This document shows, piece by piece, positions 28,279 through 37,155 of a DNA stretch of 64,000 nucleotides. The stretch is from an uncultured Ruminiclostridium sp. (GTDB taxonomy: Bacteria; Bacillota; Clostridia; Oscillospirales; Ruminococcaceae), in the NCBI GenBank assembly GCA_910579265.1, contig CAJTTE010000005.1:79948-143947 (forward strand), given 5' to 3'. A model generated the notes under the pieces. The model was not told where the DNA came from, did no database searches, and saw nothing but the letters and a program-made list of their open reading frames with translations. The position numbers and the translations under genes were made by a program. Numbering within the stretch: the stretch's first letter is position 1; the number at the start of each line of letters is the position of its first letter.

Positions 28279-29307
28279 ATGAATATAACGGACAACAGCC
28301 TGTGCAATATGGATTTTTCAGACAAAGCAACCGCAAAAAATGTCCAGGACTATATTTTATCTCTTTTTGAAAGCGGAATAGACTCCGTAGAGATAGATTA
28401 TAAATCTGTACAGTTTCTGAAAAATATCGACACCTCAAGAAAATTTATATACCGCGCGGAATGCATTCCCGACCTTATAGCTGTAAAACAAAAGGAATTT
28501 GAATATGTAACCGTTCCTGTCAGCATGCTCGCTATAGCACAGAAATTAAGGGGTATACGTTACGAGGAAAAAAGCGATACAAAAAGAAAAAAATACAACG
28601 ATACAGAAATAACGGAGTCCGTAAGACGCATAAAATACATAATAGAAGTAGACGGTGATAACCGAACCTATGACGAGCTTTTAAAACTCTGTAAAATTAT
28701 TGATGAAGCGAATTGCGCATCCGCCATAAGAATAGTTAAAAACTTTGATTCGTTATCGACCGAGTTTTCCGACTTTATAGACAGATATTATGACTCATTT
28801 AACATCCCGCTTGACATATGTCCCCTGAATTCGGATCTTAACGGCATAGACTCCGCGTATGAGGCTTTTGCGAAGGATGTGAATATGATAACGCTGTCTT
28901 TCGGTTCACCGTATTTATATACTCCTTATGAACTGTTTGTGCTTTATTTTCCGAAAACGCTGGGACTGTCTCCGGCAATGATATTTACTCCATATTTATA
29001 TACGGCAGCCGCCCGCTACAATGCGGTATCCGATTCCCTTAACTGCGGTCTTAAAAACTTAAACGACGTAATTGACAGTTCGAAAAAAAACACGGTGAAT
29101 GTGGATATTATCAAACCGCCTTCTACTCCGAGAAGAATAGCTGTTTCCAAACAAAAAAACGAAAAAAAATATACCAATGCACAAAACTCTTTTTTTAATT
29201 CCAATGATTTTGATTCCGAGATCTGCTCAGATCTGTCAGAAGCTTTGGATAATACGGATATATCCCTGTATAACAGATTTTTATGCAAGGATGATTTTGA
29301 AAATTAA
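28279..29307 (+). CDS. Degenerate DRE-TIM (homocitrate/isopropylmalate synthase-like) protein
   Basis: 342 residues, poorly conserved. The N-terminus NITDNSLCNMDFSDK followed by ESGIDSVEID lines up with the DTTLRDGEQ...FS...K and GVD-x-IEVG motifs of homocitrate and isopropylmalate synthases. The segment from LDICPLNSDLNGIDSAYEAF lines up with the F-HAHNDLG-x-A-x-A-N metal site. The Arg and Asp of RDGEQ and both metal-binding histidines are replaced, so the usual aldol-type chemistry looks impossible. Residues 260-342 are a low-complexity, Asn/Ser-rich tail. It may be a non-catalytic paralogue. Alignment is by eye and the family call is moderate. Confidence 0.55.
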   Translation: MNITDNSLCNMDFSDKATAKNVQDYILSLFESGIDSVEIDYKSVQFLKNIDTSRKFIYRAECIPDLIAVKQKEFEYVTVPVSMLAIAQKLRGIRYEEKSDTKRKKYNDTEITESVRRIKYIIEVDGDNRTYDELLKLCKIIDEANCASAIRIVKNFDSLSTEFSDFIDRYYDSFNIPLDICPLNSDLNGIDSAYEAFAKDVNMITLSFGSPYLYTPYELFVLYFPKTLGLSPAMIFTPYLYTAAARYNAVSDSLNCGLKNLNDVIDSSKKNTVNVDIIKPPSTPRRIAVSKQKNEKKYTNAQNSFFNSNDFDSEICSDLSEALDNTDISLYNRFLCKDDFEN

Positions 29308-29369
29308 ATTGAATAGCGCTAATGCAATCATTAGTCATTCAAGCTGTGAAAACCACATATCATATAATG

Positions 29370-29950
29370 ATAAAATGTTCCCGGACATAAAAATAATTTC
29401 TTACTATTTCCTTCGTTTGAGGTTATTATACCATAAGAAAAGTGAGCGAAGCGAACGCTTCCTTTAAAACGGTAAAATGTCCTCAGACATCAAAATAAAA
29501 TCTTCCTCATTTCGCAGTCTGAGGTTATTATACCGTAAAAAGAGCGAAGCAAAGCGGAGCGATTCCACTAAATCGGTAAAATGTTCTCAAACATTAAAAT
29601 AATTTCTTCCTCTTTACTTCGTTTGAGGTTATTACACCATAAAAAGAGCGAAGCAAAGCGGAGCGATTCCACTAAATCGGTACAATGTTCTCAAACATTT
29701 AAATAATTTCTTCCTCTTTACTTCGTTTGAGGTTATTATACCATAAAAAGAGCGAAGCAAAGCGGAGCGATTCCACTAAATCGGTAAAATGTCCTCAAAC
29801 ATTAAAATAAAATCTTCCTCTTTCCTTCGTTTGAGGTTATTATACCATAAAAAGAGCGAAGCAAAGCGGAGCGATTCCTCTGAATCGGTAAAATGTCCTC
29901 AAACATTTAAATAATCACTTCTTCTTTACTTCGTCTGAAGTTATTATACC
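29370..29950 (+). repeat. Tandem array of a ~104-bp hairpin repeat (array 1)
   Basis: Five to six units with a period of 103-104 bp, measured from the AGAGCGAAGC starts at 29542, 29645, 29749 and 29853. Each unit contains GGTA...CCTCAAAC, a ~30-base spacer, and GTTTGAGG...TACC, so it can form a nested stem, followed by a purine-rich linker GAGCGAAGCAAAGCGGAGCG. A variant linker (GTGAGCGAAGCGAACGC) occurs in the first unit. Spacers are alike, so this is not a CRISPR array. Related arrays are at 44640-44880, 49858-50237 and 57812-57938. Confidence 0.85.
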
Positions 29951-29983
29951 TATCAGAGATCATTACTTTGCTAAAGCTTTTTT

Positions 29984-30008
29984 CCACCGGCCAATCCGGT
30001 GGTTTTTT
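29984..30008 (+). terminator. Intrinsic terminator
   Basis: CCACCGG/CCGGTGG stem followed by TTTTTT on the plus strand, just after the repeat array. Confidence 0.75.
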
Positions 30009-30025
30009 GCGCCGAATCCCCAACA

Positions 30026-30053
30026 AAAAGGCAGCCGCAAAGCGACTGCCTTT
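30026..30053. terminator. Intrinsic terminator, probably bidirectional
   Basis: AAAGGCAG/CTGCCTTT with inner CGC/GCG pairs. It lies between the convergent plus-strand gene at 28279 and the minus-strand divIC operon. Confidence 0.65.
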
Positions 30054-30129
30054 AATAATAAAACCATGCCGATTTATATACCTTCAATAAGGCGTTGATC
30101 CAGTAGATCTTCCCTTTTTAAACATATGA

Positions 30130-30153
30130 AAACCACCGCTTAAACGGTGGTTT
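30130..30153 (-). terminator. Terminator of the mazG-divIC operon
   Basis: AAACCACCG/CGGTGGTTT stem, 40 bases beyond the divIC stop, with T-rich sequence on the minus strand. Confidence 0.6.
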
Positions 30154-30192
30154 GATTTGACTTTATGGCTGATATACATTTTAACATAAAAA

Positions 30193-30519
30193 TCAACTGG
30201 TCGGGTTGGGAATAAAATAATAAACCGTCTCGTCAGAATATGAATAGTCCAACTGATCCCGCGCAATCTGCTCTATATATTCCATTCTGTTTTCATCACT
30301 GCAATAGCGTCTTAACTGCTCATTGTTTATCTGTAAAATGTTCAGACTTTCATTTATAGCCTCAAGCTCGGATTTTTTTTGGGAAATATCTATCTGCATA
30401 GAAATTACATTTATCAGCACAAAAACAAACACTGCCGATAAAGCTATATATATAAACCCTGACCTATGTTTTTTTCCTGATTTGCGCTTTAATAGCACTG
30501 TTGCTTTCGCTCCCCTCAC
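30193..30519 (-). CDS. divIC: Septum formation initiator (DivIC/FtsB family)
   Basis: A bitopic division protein that bridges FtsL and FtsQ/DivIB at the septum. About 108 residues from a GTG at 30519, or about 100 from a GTG nearer GAGGGGAG. It has a basic cytoplasmic N-terminus, one transmembrane helix (about 22-44), a coiled coil (SQKKSELEAINESLNILQ), and the conserved C-terminal EYIEQIARDQLDYSYSDE. The start overlaps the end of yabQ by 35-55 bases. It is the last gene of the yab cluster, as in Bacillus. Confidence 0.88.
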   Translation of the reverse strand: MRGAKATVLLKRKSGKKHRSGFIYIALSAVFVFVLINVISMQIDISQKKSELEAINESLNILQINNEQLRRYCSDENRMEYIEQIARDQLDYSYSDETVYYFIPNPTS

Positions 30520-31018
30520 CAGATACTGCTTTTATATTATACACCATATCATCGGTATTTGGCAAGTCTTTTCGGCGGTTAAATGAAATCTTGGGTATAA
30601 TTTCGGCGATATTGCCAAAGAGAGGCTTAATTTTTTTAGCAATAGAAACAAAAAAATTGTGCATTTTAGGATGCATTTTTTTATAAACTGCATAAAAAAA
30701 TCTTTTTATTCCTTTGATGAGCTTTCTCAACAAAAAATTCAACGCTCTTCCCAATGTCAGAAAATACAGTATGGCGCCCAATGCTTCAAAAAAAACATAG
30801 TATATCCTGAAATAACCTATTCCCACCGAAAGAGCTATAACAAAGCTTATAAATCCGCAAGCAGAAAAAAACAGGACATCCTCAATAAAAACGGCTGCCG
30901 CATTATGACGCACCAATATACGAGCTGCTCTCAGCAGCTCATAAAAAAGCCCCATAACAATACCCGCCGCAAAAAAACAACCGCATTGACCTAATGTAGA
31001 GCTGATATTCTCAAACAT
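30464..31018 (-). CDS. yabQ: Spore cortex biosynthesis protein YabQ
   Basis: A membrane protein required for spore cortex formation in Bacillus. 184 residues: four or five hydrophobic segments in the first 110 residues, with the family-like FFAAGIVMGLFYELLRAAR and IEDVLFFSACGF, then a basic cytoplasmic tail. It lies between yabP and divIC, the conserved order. Confidence 0.9.
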   Translation of the reverse strand: MFENISSTLGQCGCFFAAGIVMGLFYELLRAARILVRHNAAAVFIEDVLFFSACGFISFVIALSVGIGYFRIYYVFFEALGAILYFLTLGRALNFLLRKLIKGIKRFFYAVYKKMHPKMHNFFVSIAKKIKPLFGNIAEIIPKISFNRRKDLPNTDDMVYNIKAVSGEGSESNSAIKAQIRKKT

Positions 31019-31023
31019 AACCG

Positions 31024-31338
31024 TTACCTGAAAAGCCTTGTTATAAAGTTATCCGGAGTTCTCCTGATTTTATCCGAATACACAAGTGAATTCACCGGAT
31101 CACCTGTCATTATAAGCTCTCCGGTTTCCGTACTGACCTGGCTTACCTGTAATTTCTTTCCCTTGATCGTAAGCTGACCCATATCGGTATACAGCCTTAC
31201 CTCGGTTTCGGTGAAACCCTCAACCTCTTTTACACCGGAAACAACGATACGCCTTCTGTTTTCCATAACGATATTTTGATTCCCCGTCAAATCAGAGCTG
31301 CCGATAGACCCGGTTTTACCATATTTGACTTCTGCCAT
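31024..31338 (-). CDS. yabP: Sporulation protein YabP
   Basis: 104 residues of the YabP/YqfC family, small beta-rich proteins needed during sporulation. The motif MENRRRIVVSGVKEVEGF and the LTIKG-x-x-LQV pattern are typical. The start ATG 31338 follows GGAGG by eight bases; an upstream frame from 31365 runs through this ribosome site and was rejected. The stop is six bases before yabQ. Confidence 0.92.
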   Translation of the reverse strand: MAEVKYGKTGSIGSSDLTGNQNIVMENRRRIVVSGVKEVEGFTETEVRLYTDMGQLTIKGKKLQVSQVSTETGELIMTGDPVNSLVYSDKIRRTPDNFITRLFR

Positions 31339-31480
31339 AACAAATGCCTCCTTCCAATCGGACAATCCTTATGCTACAATACTATGCGGCATTTATTATT
31401 TTAGAACAGCATATTTAATGTGGAAAATGAAAAGAGTACAGTACATATTTCAGAATATCACGATAAATTATAAGAAGCTT

Positions 31481-31720
31481 TTAAAGCGCTTCATACAAAT
31501 CGGCGCTTCCTTCCTTACCCACAACCTCTGCGATTTTTAAGACTCTGACCTTAAGAGGAGTTTTTCCCATCTGTATTTCTATTATATCGTTCAGCTTGAC
31601 CTCATACGAGGCTCTCGCAGGTTTACCGTTCACAATTATTTTTTCCGCATCACAGGCCTCATTGGCAACTGTACGGCGCTTGATAAGTCTTGATACCTTA
31701 AGAAATTTGTCAAGTCGCAT
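31481..31720 (-). CDS. rqcP: S4-domain RNA-binding protein RqcP (YabO)
   Basis: 79 residues. The S4 fold is evident from MRLDKFLKVSRLIKRR and IIVNGKPARASYEVKLNDII. RqcP works with RqcH in ribosome-associated quality control, adding alanine tails to stalled nascent chains on 50S subunits. The start ATG 31720 follows AAAGGA; the frame from 31756 includes this site and is too long. The context between hup and yabP matches Bacillus yabO. Confidence 0.92.
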   Translation of the reverse strand: MRLDKFLKVSRLIKRRTVANEACDAEKIIVNGKPARASYEVKLNDIIEIQMGKTPLKVRVLKIAEVVGKEGSADLYEAL

Positions 31721-31807
31721 TTTAATGTCATTCCTTTCAAAAAAGGCGATCAACACCGTTTAAAATACGATGTTCACCGCCCTCTTAACATATTTTACAA
31801 ATAAAAC

Positions 31808-32083
31808 TTACTTGGTGACCGCATCCTTCAAAGCCGAGCCGGCCTTAAATGCGGGGGTCTTCGTTGCGGCAATCTTTATTTTCTTCTGTGTCTGAGGATT
31901 GATGCCGGTTCTTTCCGCGCGCTCTCTTACCTCAAAAGTACCGAATCCCACCAACTGAACCTTCTCTCCCTTTGCAAGTGTCTCGGTGATAGTGTCGATC
32001 ACTGCCGAAATAGTGGCTTCGGTATCCTTCTTTGTCATTTCCGTTTTTTCCGCAACTGCTGCGATAAGCTCTGCCTTTGTCAT
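31808..32083 (-). CDS. hup: HU-type nucleoid protein
   Basis: 91 residues. A histone-like protein that bends and compacts DNA. The family signature GFGTFEVRERAERTGINPQT is complete, and the N-terminus MTKAELIAAVAEKTEMTKKD is typical. AAAGGAACGG precedes the ATG. It lies between mazG and rqcP. Confidence 0.97.
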   Translation of the reverse strand: MTKAELIAAVAEKTEMTKKDTEATISAVIDTITETLAKGEKVQLVGFGTFEVRERAERTGINPQTQKKIKIAATKTPAFKAGSALKDAVTK

Positions 32084-32208
32084 TTTTTCCGTTCCTTTCT
32101 TTTTTTAGGGCAATGGGGTACTGACTTACGGCAACATGAGCCGCTTTTATCATGTACTGCCCTGTTTTAACACATTTTTTAGATGTAAAGCAAAAAACAA
32201 GCTATACA

Positions 32209-33006
32209 TTATCTATCATACTCCGCAAAAAGCTTGCCAATTTCGCTCTGCGGAATTTGGTCAATGGATATTCCGTTTTTTACGGCATTGTCCTCCATTT
32301 CCCTAAACTGCATTATAAACTGATTTATCGCTGTTGTCAAGCCTTTTTCGCTATCTTTTTTCAAAATACAGGATAAATTGCAGCAAGCAAACAATACTTT
32401 TCCCAAATTTTCTTCAATTTTGTCGTTTTCAGACAAATTAACGGATTTTTCCAACTCTTCGACGGTTTTTTTCAAAATATCGAAAAAGGTTTCTTTTTCT
32501 ACTCCGCTTATTCCCGCGTTTAATGCTCTTTTGCTGACCTTATCCCCTCTCATAAGTGCGGGAAGAAGCTTGGGAACGCTTTCAAGTCTCTCACCTGCCG
32601 TTTCCTCTCCCTTGGATTTGCTTTTTAACGAGTCCCAGTTTTTGAGCACCTCGGATGAATTTTCCACATGAATATTACCGAACACATGAGGATGCCTGTA
32701 GATCAGCTTTTTACAGATACCGTCACACACTCCGTCGAAATTAAAGGAATCCTTTTCCTCCTCTATCTCCGCATGAAACACCACCTGTAACAAAAGATCG
32801 CCCAACTCTTCTCTAAGCAGCTCTGAGTTTTCTGAGTCTATGGCCTCCATAACCTCATAAGCTTCCTCCAGTACATTCATGCGTATTGACTGATGATCCT
32901 GTTCTATGTCCCACGCACACCCGTTATCGCCCCTCAGTATCCTCATAATAGAGAGTAAATCATTAATGTCATAAAACTCCTTTTTAGGATAAACTTCATT
33001 TGTCAT
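32209..33006 (-). CDS. mazG: Nucleoside triphosphate pyrophosphohydrolase MazG
   Basis: Hydrolyses (d)NTPs to monophosphate and pyrophosphate, a house-cleaning role. 265 residues from ATG 33006 (AAAGGA site eight bases upstream; the frame from 33063 is longer without support). The first MazG domain has CAWDIEQDHQSIR, EEAYEVMEAID and EELGDLLLQVVFHAE metal-binding helices. A weaker second repeat lies after residue 150. It heads the mazG-hup-rqcP-yabP-yabQ-divIC operon. Confidence 0.93.
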   Translation of the reverse strand: MTNEVYPKKEFYDINDLLSIMRILRGDNGCAWDIEQDHQSIRMNVLEEAYEVMEAIDSENSELLREELGDLLLQVVFHAEIEEEKDSFNFDGVCDGICKKLIYRHPHVFGNIHVENSSEVLKNWDSLKSKSKGEETAGERLESVPKLLPALMRGDKVSKRALNAGISGVEKETFFDILKKTVEELEKSVNLSENDKIEENLGKVLFACCNLSCILKKDSEKGLTTAINQFIMQFREMEDNAVKNGISIDQIPQSEIGKLFAEYDR

Positions 33007-33209
33007 TTTTTTGTTCCTTTCCGTCAACATTGTAACCTGCCAACCTATATGAAATTTATGCAAGAAGCCGTAAACTAAGCTTTTAACATACTCTATTCAT
33101 CTCTTATACCCGCCGTTTTCGAAAACTCAAAAAACTTTCTCAGATTATGCCGCTGTCAAAGTATTAAGCATAATATCAAAAGCTGCCTAAAACACCGCTT
33201 TTAAAAACT

Positions 33210-33395
33210 ATCGGCTATCTGAAAATCCGCAAATAACACGATTTCTGCTGACTGCGGACGCTTTCCGCATCAAAGGATGCCGATAGTTATCCCAAAGACA
33301 TAACTATTAAATACCCTCCTGTTTTTCCGCTTTTTTCCTCTAAATTCCCATGCCTTAGGGTAATTGTGCATATTTGCTTTGTTTTCGGATACGCC
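33210..33395 (-). mobile_element. Inverted-end repeat family 2, copy C (reverse orientation)
   Basis: A ~186-bp copy in opposite orientation to copies A, B and D. The right edge reads GCTTTGTTTTCGGATACGCC and the left edge GGCTATCTGAAAATCCGCAA. It fills most of the 450-bp gap between mazG and mpg. Confidence 0.6.
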
Positions 33396-33457
33396 ATGGC
33401 TGCGACTGTTATAATTTTATCTTCATTTATTCAAAAGATTAAATTAAAAACAGAATA

Positions 33458-33997
33458 CTATCTTATTATAAACCTCCAAGGCTTATTCTTCCATTCCTCG
33501 CCTGCATAATCGATCCCTACTCTGGGAGCTGTAAATATTTCAAACCTTTTTCCGTCATCCTCGATCCATATATTGGAATTATCACAAATAGAAGCTCCGT
33601 TAAAGCCTCCGTCAACACCAATGGCCTTAGTGAGCTTAGCCGGACCGTTGTATTTTCCTTCGCCCGCCCGGAGCAGGACACCCTCCGGATGACCTTCCTC
33701 CCCAGTTATAATATTCATAAGCCAGTGCATACCGTAACAAAGATAAACATAAATGATCCCTGCTCTGCCATATAAAAGCCGAGTTCTCGGGGTACGGCCT
33801 TTAGAGGCGTGACAGGCTTTGTCCTCCTCGCCGCCGTAAGCTTCCGTTTCAGTGACTCTGACCCTGATTATATCCCCGTTCGGCAGTCTCCGGGCAACGA
33901 TCTTCCCCGCCAGCTCCTTCGCAACAACGAGCCTGTCTCTGTGAAAAAAATCATAATCCAGTATTTTGACGGCAACACCGCCGCTATTCCCATTCAT
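33458..33997 (-). CDS. mpg: 3-methyladenine DNA glycosylase (Mpg/AAG family)
   Basis: A base-excision repair enzyme that removes alkylated purines. 179 residues with family motifs VTETEAYGGEEDKACHASKG, the catalytic Glu in that first motif, and GIIYVYLCYGMHWLMNI forming the base-flipping pocket. GAGGTG lies before the ATG at 33997. It has no partner genes. Confidence 0.93.
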   Translation of the reverse strand: MNGNSGGVAVKILDYDFFHRDRLVVAKELAGKIVARRLPNGDIIRVRVTETEAYGGEEDKACHASKGRTPRTRLLYGRAGIIYVYLCYGMHWLMNIITGEEGHPEGVLLRAGEGKYNGPAKLTKAIGVDGGFNGASICDNSNIWIEDDGKRFEIFTAPRVGIDYAGEEWKNKPWRFIIR

Positions 33998-34139
33998 TTT
34001 ATCACCTCTTTTTTCACTTTACATTTTTCAGCCTGCCGTTCCAGCACATAAAATCCCCGATCCCGCTCTGCAAGACCTTTTCTTTTGCTTGGATAATCCG
34101 CCGGCACCAACTGCTCCTACGAAAAAACTGCCTCTCAGC

Positions 34140-34225
34140 CGGGGCGAAGCCGGTTCGCCTGACGGCGAACGAACGGCGCTAACGCGCCGTTCCCCTTTGC
34201 TCCGCAAAGGGCGGCTTCGCCGCAC
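34140..34225. repeat. GC-rich cluster of four short palindromes
   Basis: Consecutive hairpins GGTTCGCC/GGCGAAC, GAACGGCG/CGCCGTTC, CCCTTTG/CAAAGGG and CGGCTTCGCCG sit in a stretch far richer in G+C than its surroundings. The open frames across it on both strands are artefacts of composition. It may act as a transcript-stabilising or terminating structure downstream of the ATPase gene at 34256. Confidence 0.5.
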
Positions 34226-34255
34226 ATTCTCTAATCGAAACAGACCTGCCTGCGT

Positions 34256-35119
34256 TCAGCCGTCTTCAAATTCCCCGCTATGTTTTTTAAAAAAATTATA
34301 ATACAGCCTTACATTTTCAAGCTCCGTCCATTCTCTGACACTAACGGGATTACTGTCAAAATCATATATTTTTGCTCCGTCTGCCGACAGCAGGAAAGGA
34401 GAATGTGTTGCAATAATAAACTGGCACCCCAAAAAAGAAGCGCTGTCCTCTATTATATCCAGGATTTCAAGCTGCCGCCCGGGCGACAAACTGTTTTCGG
34501 GCTCGTCAAGCAAGTACAGTCCGTTTTCCTTTATTTTTTCAAAAAAATAAAAATATGCATTTTCTCCGTTTGAGTGTTCTCTGATATTGTCCATCAGATT
34601 TTTTCTCACATATTTGGATTTAGTATTTTTACGTGCGGAATTTACTTTTTTAAGCCTGTCCAGATCCAGAATGGAATTCATTTTAAAGCTGCTGTATTTT
34701 GCCTGGGTATAATCCTCGAAAAGCTCTTCCCTTTTTACGTCTATACCGCCGTTGATGCTTCTTACACTGAGTATGTGGCTGAAAACGTCGTCGCTTGTAA
34801 TTATACGGCTGTTTTCGGGAACGGAGGTATTGAGATCATAGCCGCAAAGTCTTGTATATTCCTCGAAAAAGCTGCTTCTGTTATAAAGAGAATCGCGATC
34901 AAGTCCCAAGGCTTCCCCGATTATATTAAGGGCAGTGGTCTTTCCGCTTCCGTTACCGCCGTATAAGACGGTTATATGGGAAAAATCGAGTTTTGATATC
35001 CCTTTGCAGGACAAAACCTGAAAGGGATAAAAGCTGTCATAGCAAGTCATTTTCTGCCCGGCAAAAAAACTCTGCTCCTCCTCATTGACCGGAAATGAAA
35101 ACGAGTTCAAAAAAATCAT
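34256..35119 (-). CDS. Stand-alone ABC/AAA-type ATPase, function unknown
   Basis: 287 residues. Walker A is VLYGGNGSGKTTALN (about residue 55), Walker B GLYLLDEPENSLSPGRQLE, and the H-loop IIATHSPFLLSADG. This is the pattern of small soluble AAA_21-like ATPases related to RecF/SMC-type and toxin-associated ATPases. There is no transmembrane partner or nuclease next to it, so the role is open. GAGAGGG precedes ATG 35119. Confidence 0.85.
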   Translation of the reverse strand: MIFLNSFSFPVNEEEQSFFAGQKMTCYDSFYPFQVLSCKGISKLDFSHITVLYGGNGSGKTTALNIIGEALGLDRDSLYNRSSFFEEYTRLCGYDLNTSVPENSRIITSDDVFSHILSVRSINGGIDVKREELFEDYTQAKYSSFKMNSILDLDRLKKVNSARKNTKSKYVRKNLMDNIREHSNGENAYFYFFEKIKENGLYLLDEPENSLSPGRQLEILDIIEDSASFLGCQFIIATHSPFLLSADGAKIYDFDSNPVSVREWTELENVRLYYNFFKKHSGEFEDG

Positions 35120-35313
35120 AATGCCCTCTCAAAAAATTATGAATTCAGCTGAATTTGATTGAATTCCGTCCAACGCCCAACGATCCTTTGTCGTCTTTTA
35201 AACGATGTATTCAGTTATGGATATCAACACTGAAAGCATCTGCAATATAAACCGAATTTATTAAAAATAATTTATGAAATACAACCGGCCGCTCATTCTT
35301 CTGTTCCGCATGA

Positions 35314-35399
35314 AAGGAGAATTTGTGTAAGCTGACGGAATATATGCAAGCAAGCCGCACGCAAAGCCCTCAGGCGGTCATTGTGCGGTATTGCCTTAA
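35314..35399 (+). mobile_element. MITE family 1, copy 4 (right half only)
   Basis: Only the right ~86 bases are present, from AAGGAGAATTTGTGTAAGCT to GCGGTATTGCCTTAAA; the left inverted end is missing. It lies in a 600-bp gap (35120-35718) otherwise holding a short segment resembling 37089-37155. Confidence 0.75.
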
Positions 35400-35583
35400 A
35401 ATAACACCGCCTTCTTAAAAGCAAGAAACCCTGTCTGTTAAACAGTACGGATTGTACTTTACGCATATATTTTTTTTTAATTTGATAGACGAAAATCGGC
35501 TTATAACTTCTCATAAGCCTTTATAGGAAAACGGCAAAACTCTTATAGAATGGGCTTTTCGCCGTTTCTGCTCAAACCCTGCC

Positions 35584-35650
35584 ATATCTCTTTATAGCCG
35601 CACTTTTGAAGCTTAGGCGTCAAAAAAGCGTCACGAAAAGTCCATTCATT
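35584..35650 (+). repeat. Left member of a degenerate direct repeat flanking the S66 gene
   Basis: CCATATCTCTTTA...GCGTCAAAAAAGCGTCA resembles 37089-37155 (CCATATCTCTTTA...GCGTCAGAAAAGCGTCA) on the other side of the peptidase gene. The match is partial, so it could be a dispersed intergenic motif rather than an insertion scar. Confidence 0.35.
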
Positions 35651-35718
35651 TTACTATAGACAGCAAAAGCTGGCTCTGTTGTTGCTCAGAAGGTACATAC
35701 TAAATTGAATTGCTAATA

Positions 35719-36756
35719 TCATTCAACAGTTGGACAGTCCAAAAGAACAATAGTCTTCTCTTTACAATCCAATTCAGCGGTAATACCGTAAGGAATAATT
35801 CCGATTGGTTTTGCGTGACCAAAATTTGCGTTATAAAATATAGGCATATCCTTTAAGTTTTCTTCATTTACAACGACTTGAAGTATTGAGGTTTTATATT
35901 CTTCATAATATTGCTCACCTTGAGGTTTACCCACGATAATTCCCTTAATTACTTTCAAAATACCTTGTGCCGCAAGATTTCTGAATGTCCATTTAACAAA
36001 ATCTGGAGATGGTTTATCTTCACTTGTTTCAATAAAAAGGATAGAGTTTTTCCACTCCTCGAGCGTAGGCCATATTTTTGTACCGATTGCCATCATAAAA
36101 ACATCAATGCATCCGCCGAGCAAATGTCCCTGTACAATTTTATTTCCGCTAATCACCTCATATCCATGAGTATCCTTTTTCATCCTGTGCTGAATATTCA
36201 TGTTGCTTTCTTGCCAATGAATATAGTCATCTGTCCATTCTGCGCTTGGCAAAATATTGTATGTATCCCAGCTGGAAAATAGAAAATCGTTGACAGCCTT
36301 TTGCGTATAATCAAACATTTTAACGTATTCACCAAATTCGCACATAATGGAAGGGCCATAAAAAGAGACAAGTCCTGCCTTATACATCATAAAATGGTTT
36401 ATTGTGCTATCTGAATATCCCATGAATATTTTAGGGTTGTCTTTGATTATTTCTAAATCAACATATGGTAGTATGCGTATGGTGTCATCTCCGCCGATTG
36501 CACAAAATACAGCAGAAATTGAAGTATCTGCAAAAGCATCCATTAAATCTTTAGCTCTTAATTCAGGGTGTTCGGCAACAAACTCACTGCCCTTTAAAGC
36601 GTGAGGCATACAGATTACCTTTAAGCCAAAGATTTTTTCCAGTCGTTCCTCGGCAATCCTAAGTTTATGGACTAAATTATCATCGCCTAATCCACCCCAA
36701 GAAAGGCTGACAACTGCTATTTTATCACCTTTTTTTAATTTTTTGGGTTTTATCAT
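35719..36756 (-). CDS. S66-family serine carboxypeptidase, MccF-like
   Basis: 345 residues. The family includes LD-carboxypeptidases of murein recycling and MccF, which cleaves microcin C-type adenylates for self-immunity. The nucleophile elbow is GYSDST (about residue 120). The charge-relay Glu is in FIETSEDKPS and the His in NANFGHAKP. The long insert between them, with HWQESNMNIQHRMKK, is closer to MccF-type than LdcA-type members, so resistance to a nucleotide-linked toxin is possible. The start 36756 follows GAAAGTG. Flanking sequence includes a repeat pair (35584, 37089). Confidence 0.85.
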   Translation of the reverse strand: MIKPKKLKKGDKIAVVSLSWGGLGDDNLVHKLRIAEERLEKIFGLKVICMPHALKGSEFVAEHPELRAKDLMDAFADTSISAVFCAIGGDDTIRILPYVDLEIIKDNPKIFMGYSDSTINHFMMYKAGLVSFYGPSIMCEFGEYVKMFDYTQKAVNDFLFSSWDTYNILPSAEWTDDYIHWQESNMNIQHRMKKDTHGYEVISGNKIVQGHLLGGCIDVFMMAIGTKIWPTLEEWKNSILFIETSEDKPSPDFVKWTFRNLAAQGILKVIKGIIVGKPQGEQYYEEYKTSILQVVVNEENLKDMPIFYNANFGHAKPIGIIPYGITAELDCKEKTIVLLDCPTVE

Positions 36757-37088
36757 ACTATCACACTTTCTTTATGGCATATAAAAATAACATCGGTGCT
36801 TCCTAAAACTCATTTTACTATGCTTAACACTATTTTTCCACATCATTTCATGTGCTTTGCATGAATATCCATTTATAAAAATGCAAATAGAGTTTTGAAA
36901 ATTTCCCAATAAACTTTTTCGTAAGAGGGTAACCTCTTCCTATGCCTGCTGCGTAATTTGTTTACCTCAAAAACGGGAAAGGAAGAGAATGGAAAAGGGA
37001 CGTAGGTCGGGATACCTTCACCTCGCCCCATGAGCTTTTGTATGTGACGGTGATAACGGCGGGCTGTGGGCAGCCGGCCCTACATTTT

Positions 37089-37155
37089 ACCATATCTCTT
37101 TAAATTTCTTATAAAGCCTCATGGAGCGCCTGCGTCAGAAAAGCGTCAAATGACA
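37089..37155 (+). repeat. Right member of the degenerate direct repeat flanking the S66 gene
   Basis: See 35584-35650. The remainder of the 625-bp gap 36757-37381 includes a GC-rich stretch near 37030-37085 (CGGGCTGTGGGCAGCCGGCC) and no gene. Confidence 0.35.

Noticed and set aside
29370..29950. CRISPR array
   Set aside because: The periodic units are ~104 bp and the whole unit, including the would-be spacers, is conserved. No cas genes are nearby.
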